DNA of 64,000 nucleotides, taken from assembly GCA_009823505.1 (NCBI GenBank), contig VZQC01005680.1, forward strand, positions 4,088,659 through 4,152,658, given 5' to 3'. The notes beneath the pieces were generated by a model that saw nothing but the letters and a program-made list of their open reading frames with translations, was not told where the DNA came from and ran no database searches. The stretch comes from Rhizomys pruinosus. Taxonomy: Eukaryota > Chordata > Mammalia > Rodentia > Spalacidae. Below, in pieces: positions 20,398 through 31,720 of the stretch. Position numbers and translations under genes: made by a program. Within the stretch, counting starts at the first letter, position 1. The number at the start of each line of letters is the position of its first letter.

Positions 20398-20756
20398 CAA
20401 ACAATCTAGAGTCACCTGGAAAGGGAGTCTCAATGAGGGACATTAAGGTGGGCCTGAGGCATATGTCTGTAGATGGTTGTCTCAATTCTGTTCCCTGATG
20501 TGGGAAGACCTGCCCACTTTGGCAGCACTTTCCCTCCGACAGGGTTCCCGACTCTAGGAGCACTGGAGTGTGCTCCAGCATGCCTGCATTAATTCATTGC
20601 TCTCTGCTCTTGACTGTGGATATAACCAGCTGTTCTAATTCTCTGCTGCCTTCAAGTCCCTATAATGACAGACATGACTTGGAATTGCGAACAAATAAAC
20701 CTTTGCTCTGTTAAGTTACTTTCATCAGGGTATTTTATCACAGCAACACAATACAT
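20398..20756 (+). mobile_element. MaLR-type LTR, head-to-head with the previous
   Basis: 'aatctagagtcacctggaaaggg', 'ctgcccactttggcagc' and the polyA region 'gcgaacaaataaacctttgctctg', ending 'tatcacagcaacacaatac'. It starts where the reversed LTR ends. Confidence 0.75.
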
Positions 20757-20772
20757 ACACATACAGTTTTTT

Positions 20773-21013
20773 TTTAATTAATTTTATTTATTTCTGTATG
20801 TGTATGAATGTACTGTCTGCATGCAGGTCTGTGCACCTGTGTCATGCAATGCCACAGAGGTCAGAAGAGGGTGTCGGATTCCCCTGGAACTGGAGTTCTC
20901 CTGGAATTGGAGGTTCAGATGGCTTTTGGCTGTCATGTGGGTGCTGGGGATCGAACCCGGGTCCTCTGCAAGAGCAGTCGGTGCTCTCGACTGCTAGGCC
21001 ATCTCTCCAGCCC
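20773..21013 (-). mobile_element. Young B3-type SINE, 17-bp duplication, TSD
   Basis: 'ccctggaactggagttctcctggaattgg' shows the duplicated 17-mer in reverse. Perfect TSD ACACATACAGTTTTTT at 20757-20772 and 21014-21029. Inserted at the end of the LTR. Confidence 0.95.
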
Positions 21014-21212
21014 ACACATACAGTTTTTTAAAACAAGTCCTTAAAATCATGATTTCTACCTCAGGCTGATACAACATACATCCCCTCCTTCTGTGGTTGG
21101 GTTTTATATTAATTTTTAATTTCTCCAGGTCTAAATCATTGTTCCCTCTGGCTCTCAGTCCATCTCTCTTTCCTGTGAACAGCAAAAGGCCAACAAGCTA
21201 ACTCTGACTACT

Positions 21213-21368
21213 TTTTTTTTTTTTTTTTTTAATAAAAGGCTGTAGCCCCAGTTGGCCTGGAACTCCCTATGTCACTCTGTAGACCAGTTTGGCCTCAGTC
21301 TCCTGGAGATGCACCTTCCTCCACTTCCTAAGTGCTGGGATTAAAAGTGTGTCCCACCATGTCTGTCA
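21213..21368 (-). mobile_element. B1 SINE
   Basis: T tract, 'ctgtagccccagttggcctgg', ending 'gtcccaccatgtctgtc'. An extra 'tatgtcact' lies in the middle. Confidence 0.8.
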
Positions 21369-21695
21369 ACTCAGCTGTTCATTTTTGAATTAAGTACAGA
21401 CTCCCTGCTGGGTCATCAGGCACAGAAAAGAAGAATACAAAAGGGGCGTTCTCAGACAGCTCTTCTTTCAAGTGTCATTTCACAGCTTGGAGCCCAGACT
21501 CTGGAGTGCTCTGAGTACAGGTAAATAGGCATTCACCATCAGTGACTGCTTCCAAGCTGGCAGCTGTCGCTATATCCTTCAGGAATGTCAGAGTCAAATT
21601 ATTGCAAGTGCCAGAAGGAAAACAGGGAGGATTAAGTGTGAGAAGTTCAGGGGGAGTTAGTAATTGCTCTTCATTTGTGCTAGAGAGAAAGGGTT
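21369..21695. other. No gene recognised
   Basis: No repeat or supported frame seen. Confidence 0.5.
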
Positions 21696-21696
21696 A

Positions 21697-21857
21697 GATG
21701 CGCTTGGTGGCACATACCTTTAATTCAAGTGTTCAGAAGGCAGAGGCAGGTGGATCTTTGTGAGATAGAAGCCAGCCTGATCTACATAGCAAATTCCAGA
21801 ACAGTTTGGGTTATAGGGAGATCAGGTCTCGAAACAAACAAACAAACAAACAAACAG
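21697..21857 (+). mobile_element. B1 SINE with (AAAC)n tail
   Basis: 'gcttggtggcacatacctttaattc' to 'ggtctcgaaacaaacaaac'. Confidence 0.8.
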
Positions 21858-22080
21858 AAAAGGATAATAGAACACAGAAAATAAAATGGAGTAGGCTTTG
21901 TCTAATAAGAAAAGCTTTCAACACCAGTCACATTCAGGACCCCAGCACAATCTGGGGTGTGAGATGATTCTAGAAGTTCTTGGAGCACCTGTGTAGCCAT
22001 CCTGGTGGGAATGAACATATTCTAAAGAGACACTTGTGTCAGAACTGTGCGAAACTATAACTTAAAAACAGCACTTGGGG

Positions 22081-22299
22081 GGGCTGGAGAGATGGCCTAG
22101 CGGTTAAGAGCACCGACCGCTCTTACAGAGGACCCGGGTTCGATCCCCAGCACCCACATAGCGGCCGAGAGCCGTCTGAAACTCCAATTCCAGGAGAACT
22201 CCAGTTCCAGGGGAATCCAACACCCTCTTCTGACCTCCGCGGCATTGCACGACACGGGTGCACAAACCTCCATGCAGACAATACATTCACACACATAAA

Positions 22300-22329
<30 letters not shown>
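22081..22329 (+). mobile_element. Young B3-type SINE in a B1, TSD
   Basis: 'gggctggagagatggcctagcgg', B box 'ggttcgatccc', the 17-bp duplication and CpG-rich 'gacctccgcggcattgcacg', with an AAAAC tail. Perfect TSD AAAAACAGCACTTGGG (22064-22079, 22330-22345), whose target is the 5' part of a B1. Confidence 0.95.
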
Positions 22330-22331
<2 letters not shown>

Positions 22332-22453
22332 AAACAGCACTTGGGAGGCAGAGGCAGGTAGATATCTGTGAGTTCAAGGCCGGCCTGGTCAACAAAGTGA
22401 GTTCCAGGACAGCCAGAGCTACAGGGAGACCCTGTCTCAAAAAGACCAAAAAA
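22332..22453 (+). mobile_element. B1 SINE (5' interrupted)
   Basis: 'agcacttgggaggcagaggcagg' to 'ccctgtctcaaaaagacc'. The B3 at 22081 inserted at its start. Confidence 0.8.
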
Positions 22454-22655
22454 AATTTTGGTTTTGATTATATGTATGTGTGTGTCTGAATATATGCCTG
22501 TGTGTGCAGTGCCCATGGAAGCCAGAAGAGGGCATTGTATCCCCTGGAGCTGGAGTGACAGGTGGTTGTGACCCAGCATGTGGGTACTGGAAACTGAACC
22601 CAAGTCCTCTGTAAGCAACCTGTGCTCTTAACCCCCTGAGCTATTGCTCCAGACA
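22454..22655 (-). mobile_element. B3-type SINE
   Basis: 'gcagtgcccatggaagccagaagaggg' to 'cctgagctattgctccag'. Confidence 0.8.
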
Positions 22656-22696
22656 GCATCCTTGACTTTAAAGATCTGCAAATATCCATCTCCATT

Positions 22697-22840
22697 TTTT
22701 CATTTCCTGAGTACAGGCTTTGTGTCAGGCAGCTGCTAAGATTCAGTGGGTGCTATTTAAATGGTGCTCACAGCAATACTATGAAGAAGGTTGTTTCATT
22801 TGATGGATGACAAGCTAACAAGGAGAGATGTCACACAAAT
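22697..22840 (+). mobile_element. MIR
   Basis: 'tgagtacaggctttgtgtcaggcagctgctaag' and 'ctcacagcaatactatgaagaagg' fit the MIR order. Confidence 0.6.
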
Positions 22841-23420
22841 GCGTGGGTCCATCTTAATTACCAACTTGATTGGATTGAAAGATGTGGGGAACAGGGAGCC
22901 ACACTTTATAATAATGAATTCAAAAGTAATGAAAGCTAGTCTGTTTATTTTTGTGGGCACCAGCCTGAGCAAAATAGGAAATGGGACTCAGGTCTACAAA
23001 GAACAGTATTTACACCCCCAAACACAGTCCCGTCCCTCCTTTCCTCATTGGCTGAGTACTTGGGAGGGTGGAGTCTTCTCTGGATGTCACCTACTTATTG
23101 TTTTCCTGTAGATTATGCTCCTAATCCATTAAGGCAAAAGACTTACATTTGGAAGAATCGGGCCATGCCCCTCCTAGTGCAGTCAGCCCAGGACATGGGC
23201 TGGAAAGGCAGAGGATAGGGATGGAAAACCCCAGACGAAAGAAATCCAGCCTCCCACTTCCCGGTAGTCCATGTCTCTAACAGACTGGAGGACAGACAGC
23301 AAAGGATGAACAAGCTTTCTCCTTGTCTCCCTAGTCCTTGGAGTATTTATACCTTACCTAGACCATATCTTACACTAGAACATTCTACGCAGGGAGCAAG
23401 GGATGTTATGAATTTAGATC
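22841..23420. other. No gene recognised
   Basis: 'ttaattaccaacttgattggattga' near 22853 may be an LTR head fragment; the rest is unassigned. Confidence 0.45.
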
Positions 23421-23560
23421 TTGGGGCTGGAGAGTTGGCTTAGCAGTCAAGAATACTGGGTGATTTGTGGAGGACCTGGGTTCAGTTCCCGGCACCCACA
23501 TGGTGGCTCACAATTGTTTGGCATGTGTGTAGCATGTGTGGTGTGTGTATGTGTGTATGT
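23421..23560 (+). mobile_element. B3-type SINE, truncated
   Basis: 'ggggctggagagttggcttagc' to 'ggtggctcacaattg', then a GT-rich tail. Confidence 0.75.
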
Positions 23561-23624
23561 GTATGGTATATGCCTTGAGAGAGTGCTCACTGAACTGGAA
23601 ACTCAAGGCTTTTTTAAATTAAAA

Positions 23625-23872
23625 ATGTTTTTTTTTTGTCTTTTTCAGACAGGTTCTCCCTGTTGCCCCAGCTGGCCTAGAACTCATTATGCAGACCAAC
23701 CAGGCAGGCCTTGCTTCTCCTGCCTCTGCCTCCTAAGTGCTGGAATTAAAGGCATATACCATCATGCCTGGTGGCTGGCTGTCTTTTAAAACATGGGTTC
23801 TGGGAATCGAACTCAGGTCCTCATGCTTTGTGTGCACACACACTTAACCCACAGAGACATCTTCCCAGCCCC
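23625..23872 (-). mobile_element. B1 plus B2-type head (B4-like composite)
   Basis: Reversed B1 to ~23785 ('cagacaggttctccctgttgccc' to 'ataccatcatgcctgg'), then 'gttctgggaatcgaactcaggtcctcatgc' and 'aacccacagagacatcttcccagcccc'. The combined order suggests one B4-type element. Confidence 0.65.
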
Positions 23873-23874
23873 CA

Positions 23875-24249
23875 GACTGCTAATGTTGAGGTCCTGTTCC
23901 AGCATCCAGTGTGATCTCCAGCAGTCTGTACACTTGGCTGGGGTTCATCTGGATCTGGGCAGAGATGCCTGCAATATAACACAATGTGTTTTGGCTTCCA
24001 TGGGAGGAACGAGCTCAGAACCAGTCAACAGGAGAGCACTGCTGGGCTTTTTTGGTAAAGTGGCTGCTGTGCTCAGCTCAAGGGCTGCATTATTTTTAGC
24101 TCCCATTATCCCCCAGAGCTTCTAATTGGTCACCGAGCCTTGATTCTTCTCCCTCTTCCTCCCCCCATTTTCCCAAACTGAGTAATCAGTCTAATGTTTC
24201 TAAAACGCGGATTTCATCATGACCCGCCTCCTGATTGCGACGCTTCAGG

Positions 24250-24314
<65 letters not shown>

Positions 24315-24955
24315 GTGGGATAGTTCCAAATTCTGTTCTGTATCCTGCAAACTCCTGCAAACTCCTCCACCATCTGCCTGGGGCCCATTTCCCCAGCTCC
24401 ACTTGCCCTGTACCCCCCACCCCGCACTCCCCTTGCCGGGACAGATTGAACGTCTCCTCTGTTCTGCCCCCATCCTCTGCCTCCCGCCTGCTTTTCCTGC
24501 TGTTTCTTCTTCTACCTCACTGCTTCAAAGTTTGTTGCACGTTATACCTCATCCCAGGAAAACACCCTCCTGCTGCCTGCCGGGCTCCGCTCCCCTCCCC
24601 TCGCAGGCTGTCTGCTGCTGCCTGGGCTCGTGCAAAGCCACCCAGATCTGTCCACACTATTGCTCTGAGATGAGTTTCTCACTGACCTGGAAATTTGCTG
24701 CTTTTTGACTAAGCAGGGAACTCCCAGGGAGTCTGTCTCTGCCCCCATTGAGGGGGTTGCAGGCCATGCAGTCACGCGCGGCCTTTCACGTGGGTCTTGG
24801 GATGCTCATCCTGGCCTTGTCTGTCTCGTATGAACCCTCCTGCGGGCTGTAACTATGGGGTAGGTCAGGTCACTGCACATTCTATGTCTACAACAAGGTG
24901 CTGTACTTTGAATATGGAATATTCCCGAAGGTCTATGTAGTAAAAGGTTGACCTT
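23875..24955. other. No gene recognised; contains (TC)n
   Basis: Relatively GC-rich and free of SINEs, with isolated CpGs near 24210-24245 and 24770-24790. The 157-159-codon plus frames here are produced by the TC tract and are not convincing. No splice-bounded exon could be proved. Confidence 0.45.
24251..24311. repeat. (TC)n microsatellite
   Basis: About 30 uninterrupted TC units. Confidence 0.95.
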
Positions 24956-24956
24956 G

Positions 24957-25195
24957 GGCCAGAGAGATTGCTCAGTCAGTAAAAGCTCTTGCCATGCAAG
25001 TGTGAGGACCTAGGTTTAATCACCTGGAAACCATGTAAAAAGCCAAGCATGGTGGAGCACACTTGTAATCCAGTGATGCTGAGCTGGGAGGCTGAGATAC
25101 TCTGGTCACTGGAAGCTCACGGCTCAGCCAGCCTGGTGTAATTTGGTAAACTCCTAGAACAGTAAGAAACCCTGTCTCAAACAAGAAGTGGACAG
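24957..25195 (+). mobile_element. B4-type composite SINE
   Basis: tRNA-like head 'gggccagagagattgctcag' followed by a B1-like body ('gccaagcatggtggagcacacttgtaatcc' to 'aaccctgtctcaaac'). Confidence 0.75.
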
Positions 25196-25229
25196 AGGAA
25201 CGAAGTCCTTGAGGTTTTCCTCTAACAGC

Positions 25230-25765
25230 GCATGCATATGACATAGGTATACACATAAACACACCCATGTGCACAGAGCCAAGCACATACATATGTGCAC
25301 ACAGAAACACTGCACATACTCATGAACACAGAATCACCATACACACATGCATACACAAAACCATGCAGATACACACCCATGCACACACACAAGCACCACA
25401 CACACCCATGAACACACATAAGCACTATACATGTGCACACACACAGCCATACACACATGCCTATGTACACACAAACACACATACTCATGCATAGATATAC
25501 CTATGCAAACACAAATGCCACAAACCCACATGCACACACATACCAGGCAGATACTTACCAATGAACAACAAATACCATGCATGCACACACATATATCCAT
25601 GCACATAGAAACACCACACATACATGCACACACATGTCCATGCAGACACACACATGCTCACACATGCGCACATACACCACACACTCATGTACACATGCCC
25701 CATGTACACACACCACATATGTGCACAGATCATACGGATACACACATATCACACACATATATAAA
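25230..25765. repeat. CA-rich cryptic repeat, ~535 bp
   Basis: Irregular 'cacacatgcatacac' and 'catgcacac' units with no fixed period. Gives His/Thr-rich and Cys/Val-rich frames on the two strands, which are artefacts. Confidence 0.85.
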
Positions 25766-25774
25766 CCCATGACC

Positions 25775-26165
25775 TGGGTATGATGTGAATGGCTTTAACT
25801 CAACATGCTCCAATCATGATGTGCCTGGGTATGTGTGTGTTTGTGGGTGTGAGTATGTGTGTGTCCATGTCACATGCATGTGGAGCCTCATTACTGGACT
25901 GGAACACTGGGTCAACCAGACCTCCAAGACTGTGAGCCAGAGGAACCACCCCTAGAGAGTAGCATCTCCCATGGCCGCTGGAGTGGTAGACTGCTGACGG
26001 ACACAGCTGCTGTCTAGAGGACTCACAATGCAATCTGAAAGAAAACTTTCTGCAGTGCTACAAATAGGAGTTTCCTCATCCATTGTCAGAGACACCTCAG
26101 GATGCCAGTGCTGTCTGTCCCTCTGGGGTGGGAGAAGATGCTAGAGTTCCTGACTGTAACTACAC
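25775..26165. other. No gene recognised
   Basis: Unassigned sequence between two dinucleotide-rich tracts. Confidence 0.5.
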
Positions 26166-26171
26166 CGTGTA

Positions 26172-26206
<35 letters not shown>

Positions 26207-26290
26207 ACATGTGTGAGCATGTATGTGTGTGAGTGTGTGTGTGTGTAAGTGGATTCCTGTTTGTGAGTGTGCATGTGTATGTACCCACAT
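26166..26290. repeat. GT-rich repeat
   Basis: 'gtatgtgtgtgtg...' with ~17 pure GT units, then degenerate units. Confidence 0.9.
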
Positions 26291-26349
26291 GTGTGCAGGC
26301 CAGAGAACAACTATGGGTGTCAGTCCTCAGGAGACATCTGACTCGCTTT

Positions 26350-26550
26350 TGTTATGGTTAACTTAATAAATAACTTTTTATTGTGTGTGTATTGTGTCCA
26401 GGCATGTACCATGAGCATGTGTGGAGGTCAGAGGACAACTTGCAGAAGCTGTTTTTCTCCTTCCACCATGTGAGTCCTGGGGATCGAATTCAGGTCGTCA
26501 GGCTTGGTGGAATCTGTACTTGCCAAGCCATTCATTCTGTTGGCTCAAAG
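26350..26550 (-). mobile_element. B2-superfamily SINE (B3A-like)
   Basis: 'gtggaggtcagaggacaacttgcag', 'ctccttccaccatgtgagtcc', 'gatcgaattcaggtcgtcaggcttgg'. Confidence 0.75.
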
Positions 26551-26569
26551 TTAGTTAGTTCTAGAGTTT

Positions 26570-26840
26570 TTAGCAATACTGATGACTGAACTTACAGCTC
26601 ATGCATGAGAGGCCAGCACTCTACTACTGAGCTATAGCCCCAGCCCCACCTTGTGTTTTGACAGAGGGTCTCTAGCTGGCCTGGAGCTCGTGGAGCCCCA
26701 GATAATCTGTGACTCCATCTTCACAACACCGAGAGTACAGATGGGTGCTACAATGCTTGGCTGGCTTTTGTGGGTGCTGGGGACCAATCTCAAGTCCTTA
26801 TGCAGGCAGGGCAAGGACCCGGCCTTTTGATCCCTCTCCC
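26570..26840 (-). mobile_element. ID/B1 composite SINE
   Basis: Reversed ID head 'cactctactactgagctatagccccagcccc' is followed by a reversed diverged B1 and a second head-like part ('gtgggtgctggggaccaatctcaagtcc'). Confidence 0.6.
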
Positions 26841-27016
26841 TAGGCACTGAGAAATAGTTTCTATCTGTTTGGTTCTCCCTCTCAAATGATTTCAGTAACC
26901 CAGGAACTTCTGGGACCTGGTTTAGGAATCTCAGATTTCAGTTTGGGGAAATCATCCATTGTTTTGCTCTTTAATATTGCTGATAATTTACTTATGCTTT
27001 TAAAAAATCATAAAAA

Positions 27017-27145
27017 GAGGGCTAGCATGATATCTTAGCAGATAAAGACACTCGTTACCAAGCTTGACGCACTTTGAGCCCCAAGTTCAGTGGTGGAAGG
27101 AAAGAACTGACTCCACGAGTCCTGTGACTTCCACACAGCAGGTGG
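27017..27145 (+). mobile_element. B2-superfamily SINE (B3A-like)
   Basis: 'gagggctagcatgatatcttagcag' and 'gttaccaagcttgacgcactttgagcc'. Diverged. Confidence 0.65.
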
Positions 27146-27227
27146 GGGGAGATAAGTAACATGCTTTAAAAGATCATAACAGGAGTGCTGGGAAGAAATA
27201 ACTAGTTTGAATTAACAGTAGATGAGT

Positions 27228-27244
27228 ATGTACATATGTGTTTG

Positions 27245-27277
<33 letters not shown>

Positions 27278-27280
27278 TGT
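27228..27280. repeat. (GT)n microsatellite
   Basis: Around 15 GT units after 'tatgtgtttgcatg'. Confidence 0.9.
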
Positions 27281-27334
27281 GACTGTCTCTGTGTGTAGGT
27301 ATAGGGAAGAGTAGCAGATAGCACAGACTAGAAA

Positions 27335-27802
27335 CTGTGTGTAGTATATGTGTGGGGGTGGACTTGCCTGTGTGGTCACATGTGGGGGCCAGAGATTGGT
27401 GCCAGGTTCTTCCTCAGTCATCCTCCATCTTATTTTTTCAGATAGTGTCTCTCACTGGACCTAGAGCTTGTCATTTGACTAGCTTGGCTGCCTGGAGAGC
27501 CTTAGAGGTTCCACCTCTGCTTTCAAGGTGCTAGGGTTACAGGCATGCACCTCCACAACTGGCCTGTTATGTGGGTGCTGGGGATCTGATGTGTTTATTT
27601 TTACTTTATGTGCCTGAGTGCTTTGCCTGCATGTAAGTGCACCCCTGTGTGCAGTGCTTGAGGAGGCCAGAAAAGGGCGTCAGATCGACTGGAACTGGAC
27701 TTATAGATGGTTCTGATCCACCAGGTGGGTGCTAGGGATTTGAACTCAGGTCCTCAGGCTTGCATGGCAAGTGCTTTACTGACTGAGCCATTTTCCCAGC
27801 CC
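27335..27802 (-). mobile_element. B4-type SINE interrupted by a B2-type SINE
   Basis: B4 body 'ttttcagatagtgtctctcactggacctagagc' to 'gttatgtgggtgctggggatctga', then a B2/B3-type element ('tttactttatgtgcctgagtgc' onward). The closing head is 'ctgactgagccattttcccagccc'. Confidence 0.65.
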
Positions 27803-28308
27803 CCAGAATAGAAATCATATGGGTGGAATTTACTGAGCTCAGCTAGCTTAGACAGGGGCTGACTGAAGCTGGTTGCAGTTGATAGTAATAATTAAGGAGA
27901 CCCCACAGCTAAAAGCAAGGTCATGGCTCAGATTTGCCAAGTCAGCCAGAAACTCACTGTAAATCCATATGACAAGAAAGGCTTGTGACTGAGCTGAGCT
28001 GATTCTGGTATTGGCGGTTTCCATTTACCCACCCTAGTTACCAGCTGAGACATCTGGGTGCCACACAGTGACAGCTGACAAAATAAATGTATTGATGGGA
28101 TGATCTTCCTGATTTCCTGCCAGGCAACAGAGGGATGTCTGTAGATGAGGGGGACTTTGGACAATTACTTGAATTGGCCATCATACAATCTGGTCATCGT
28201 TTTCAACACTGAGCTCAGCTTTCATACACTGCAGTTTTGTTTTGTTTTTTAAAGAGAAGTCTTTGAGATCTAAAAACAAATGGCCATTCCATTCATTTGA
28301 TAAGCGAT
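27803..28308. other. No gene recognised
   Basis: No repeat landmark. The 78-codon minus frame here has no recognised domain. Confidence 0.5.
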
Positions 28309-28501
28309 TAGTTTTTATTATTTATATGTATATTATATGTGCACATGTGTGTGTGAGTGCCCACTGAGGCCAAAAGAGGCTGTAAAATCTCCTAGAGGTA
28401 GAGTTACAGGCAGTTGTAAACTGCCTAATGTGTGTGCTGGGAACCAAACTCTGGTCCTCTGCAAGAGCAGCAAGTGCTCTTAACCACCGAATCATCTCTC
28501 T
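28309..28501 (-). mobile_element. B3-type SINE
   Basis: 'tgagtgcccactgaggccaaaagagg' to 'cttaaccaccgaatcatctctc'. Confidence 0.75.
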
Positions 28502-28698
28502 TATATTTTAATTACATGTGTGTGTGGGTATGTGCATGTATGAATACAGTTCCCTCAAAGGCCAGAAGATGCATCATGTCCTTGGAGCTGGAGTTACAAG
28601 TGGTTGTGAGCTGCCTGGTGTGGGTGCTGGGACCCAAACTTGGGTCCTCTATTTGAACAATATGTACCCTTAACCTCTGAGCCATCTCTCTGACCCCC
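28502..28698 (-). mobile_element. B3-type SINE, adjoining the previous
   Basis: 'aattacatgtgtgtgtggg' tail, then 'ggccagaagatgcatcatg' and 'cctctgagccatctctctgacccc'. Confidence 0.75.
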
Positions 28699-28939
28699 AA
28701 CCAATCATTTTTGCAATATTAAGGTCAGGCCAGAAGAATAGCATGTTGTCATGGAGGGGCATGATGTAATAATATGTGTGTGTGCATGCATGTGTGTGTA
28801 TGTCTATGTAGTGGGGGTGCTCAGAGGACCAAGCAGAAAGGGATGAATTTCTGTAATTCAAATCGGGACAAAAGAAGTGTGCTCTGCACCAAGTAGGGAA
28901 TAATAACACCAGAAACACCATAAACCAGCCATGTCTTTT

Positions 28940-29905
28940 TTTTTAAAGCCAATGTTTTATTGAAGCTCTGTGCATTTCATACAAAATTACATTAAAAATC
29001 AAATCTAGACCCATGCCCCCCTCCCTGCCCCTCCACCCCACCAAAGCTCATGCATTCTGCCAAACATGTTTTTCATCTTTTTCTCAGTCTCTCTCAAAAT
29101 TCTCCACGTAGATGTTTACTGGTTCAAGCAGAAGTTTATCATTTCAGTCAGTTCTTTGATGTAGTCTTTTATGTTGTTATTCCTTCCAATATGCCTCACT
29201 CCAAAATATGCACATATGCATGCCACATATATGATAGGTTTTAGCATCTTCAGATTATTTATTTGTTTATTTTATTAGGCTGAAAGAGGTCATGTTTGAA
29301 GGCTCCTCCTTGGCAAGCCCAAACCACCATCAGTTCTGCCCTTGTGCTCCACACTGGGGTTTTCCCTTCCCATGGTCACCAAATGAGGTCCAGTAAGCAC
29401 CATGACCTGTCTTGATCTTTCCGTACTGGTCTCCATGATACAGCCTGGGTAGTCCAACAATGGCAGTCTATACTCTGAAGAAGTGGAAACCCTAGTAGTA
29501 GCTCAGTCCACAACTTAAATGTCTCAGTAGTTCCCATCTGACACTGAAGGTTTGGGGAATTCTTGGAGAGAAGGTTGAAAAGCTGTATCTTCTCATATCT
29601 TTGAAGGGTGGCAAAGGCAGTGGCAGCCACAGGGCAGCTGCACTTGCCAGTAAGACAGGCACAACAACTGTGCCCTTTTGTCTTTTTACTAAGATCTCAA
29701 GTTTTATACCTGAAGTTCAATTTCTCAGGCCTTACTATTTATTTATTTCTGGTTATACTTTCCTTTGGGATATTTAAGGCCACACAGTTAGCTCAGATTA
29801 ACCAAGGTTTTTGTTTTCTCAAGGTCAGTTGAGGATCTTGTCCTCAAGGGTCACTCGGGTTTTTTTTTGGGGGGGGGGCAGGGAGCCCCTGGCTCCTTTT
29901 GGCTA
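28940..29905 (-). mobile_element. L1 3' end, 966 bp, with TSD
   Basis: 'aaagccaatgttttattgaagctc', C-rich tract, then 'ccttggcaagcccaaaccaccatc' and so on, co-linear with 19621-20204 and extending ~400 bp further. TSD CCAGC(C/T)ATGTCTTTT at 28925-28939 and 29906-29920. No intact ORF2 portion. Confidence 0.85.
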
Positions 29906-29918
29906 CCAGCTATGTCTT

Positions 29919-30586
29919 TTATCTTAGCTACTTTTCCTATTTCTGTGATAGAAGACTTCAGCAAAAGCAGTATAAGGGACAAAGTGTTTATTATGGCTCA
30001 CAGTTTGAGAGTATAATCCATCAGGGTGGGAAGGCGAGGTGGACGGAGTGTGAGGTTGCATTGTATCCACAGTCAGGAGTAGAGAGACATGCATGCTCAC
30101 TTTCTCCTTTTTTTTTTAATTTTTTTTAATTAATTTTATTTATTTCTGTATGTGTATGAATGTACTGTCTGCATGCAGGTTTGTGCACCCGTGTTGTGCA
30201 ATGCCGCGGAGGTCAGAAGAGGGTCTCGGATTCCCCTGGAACTGGAGTTCTTCTGGAATTGGAGTTTCAGATGGTTCTCGGCCACCATGTGGGTGCTGGG
30301 AATCGAACCCGGGTCCTCTGCAAGAGCGGTCGGCGCTCTTAACCGCTAGGCCATCTCTCCAGCCCCCTCACTTTCTCCTTTTTTATATAGGACCCCAGCC
30401 ATTGGGCTGGCACTGCCCACGTTTAGGGTGGTCTTTCCTCCTCAGTTACCCTAATCCAAAAAAAGTCTCTCATAGGCATGCCCAGAACCTATGCTAATCT
30501 AAATAATCTTTTACAAGTGTGCCCAGAACCTTTCTTTAAGGTGATTCTGGATCCTGTCATGTTGAAAATTAGCAAGAACCATCACA
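29919..30586 (-). mobile_element. LTR (TGTGATGG family), split by a SINE
   Basis: Reverse LTR whose minus-sense start is TGTGATGGTTCTTGC (30586). It matches the LTR at 38793 in 'ggaccccagcc', 'cactgcccacgtttaggg' and 'cctcctcagttaccctaatcc'. A young B3 sits inside at 30114-30366. Confidence 0.75.
30114..30366 (-). mobile_element. Young B3-type SINE, 18-bp TSD
   Basis: Contains the 17-bp duplication ('ggagttcttctggaattggag') and B box 'gaatcgaacccgg'. Perfect TSD CTCACTTTCTCCTTTTTT at 30096-30113 and 30367-30384. Confidence 0.95.
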
Positions 30587-31156
30587 GCATAGGATGTCAC
30601 CAATGGTGACCTCTGCGTGTAACATTAGCCATGTGGTTAAATTTCCCACCGAGAAGGAGATTAATAAAGGTCCTGCCCAGAACAGAAAGGTCTGGACTGG
30701 TAGAGTTTGGAAAGAACAGAAGGTGGTTTGACCATGGTGGTGGCTGGCAGGGTCTTTCATTTTGCTCGTAAAGCTTGGTGTGAGTAGCAGTGTTGAAACT
30801 TAGGACAGCTGTGGAGCTGAACGCAGAAGCAGGAGCACGAGGCCAAGTCCTGACTGTGTGCCTAGTAAATTCTGTCTTTTTATTTCACTCACTTGATGCT
30901 CAATGAACAGATACTATATAACATGCTTCTTAATAAAATGTGGTACGAAGAGTGATTTTTCAATAATTCAAATACTCTTAATAGTACCCATAAAGATTTA
31001 CACTGCCTGCTGGTAGTCCAGGAGGCTAATTAGGCAGGGGAATTGAAGAACAGCATAGGGAGTTAATGCTGTAGAGTACAGCTGTCTTTTCATTATACCC
31101 TGTACCATCATTCATTCATTCAAATAACTGTTAACTAAGACTAGCTTCAGTGTGAC
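30587..31156. other. No gene recognised
   Basis: Unassigned, AT-rich toward the right. Confidence 0.5.
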
Positions 31157-31295
31157 CCTTCCTTCCTTCCTTCCTTCCTTCCTTCCTTCCTTCCTTCCTT
31201 CCTTCCTTTTTTCTTCTTTTCTTCCTTCCTTTTTTTCTTCCTTCCTTCCTTCCTTCCTTCCTTCTTTCCTTTTCCTTCCTTCCTTCCTTCTTCTC
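31157..31295. repeat. (CCTT)n microsatellite, interrupted
   Basis: Two runs of CCTT separated by 'ttttttcttcttttcttcc'. Confidence 0.95.
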
Positions 31296-31457
31296 CATAG
31301 CTATTGATTAACACTAACTTAACATGAAGACATGGAAATTCATCAGAGCTGGGCTAAGCTCCAGCATGCTCTGGATTTAGGTAGTATATCAAGCCATATA
31401 CTTTGGGTATCACAAATAAAAATACTAATTTCTCCATTCTAGAACCTTTCTTTTTTA

Positions 31458-31682
31458 GTTTTTAAAAATAATTTATTATTTTTATTTTACATGTATGAAT
31501 GTAGTACCTGCATGTATGTTAAGTTCACTGTGTCATGAAATGTCCATGGAGGTCAGAAGAGAGTATCAGATCCCCTGGAACTGGACTTACAGATGGTTGC
31601 TGTAATGTGGGTGATGGGAATTGAACCTAGGTCCTCTGTGAGAGCAGCCAGTGCTCTTAAATGCTGAGCCCTCTCTAGCCCC
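31458..31682 (-). mobile_element. B3-type SINE
   Basis: 'atttattatttttattttacatgtatgaatg' to 'aaatgctgagccctctctagcccc'. Confidence 0.8.
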
Positions 31683-31720
31683 TCCAGAGCCTTATTTGGT
31701 GAATTTAGCATTCACACACA

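Noticed and set aside
20798..21044. Recurrent ~60-80 codon frames of the 'MYCLHAGLCT' type in many places
   Set aside because: They all coincide with young B3-type SINE copies and repeat at every copy; they are SINE sequence read in a chance-open frame.
24194..24708. 157-159 codon frames with Ser-Leu repeats
   Set aside because: The N-terminal half is the TC microsatellite; the remainder lacks a recognised domain or clear splice signals.
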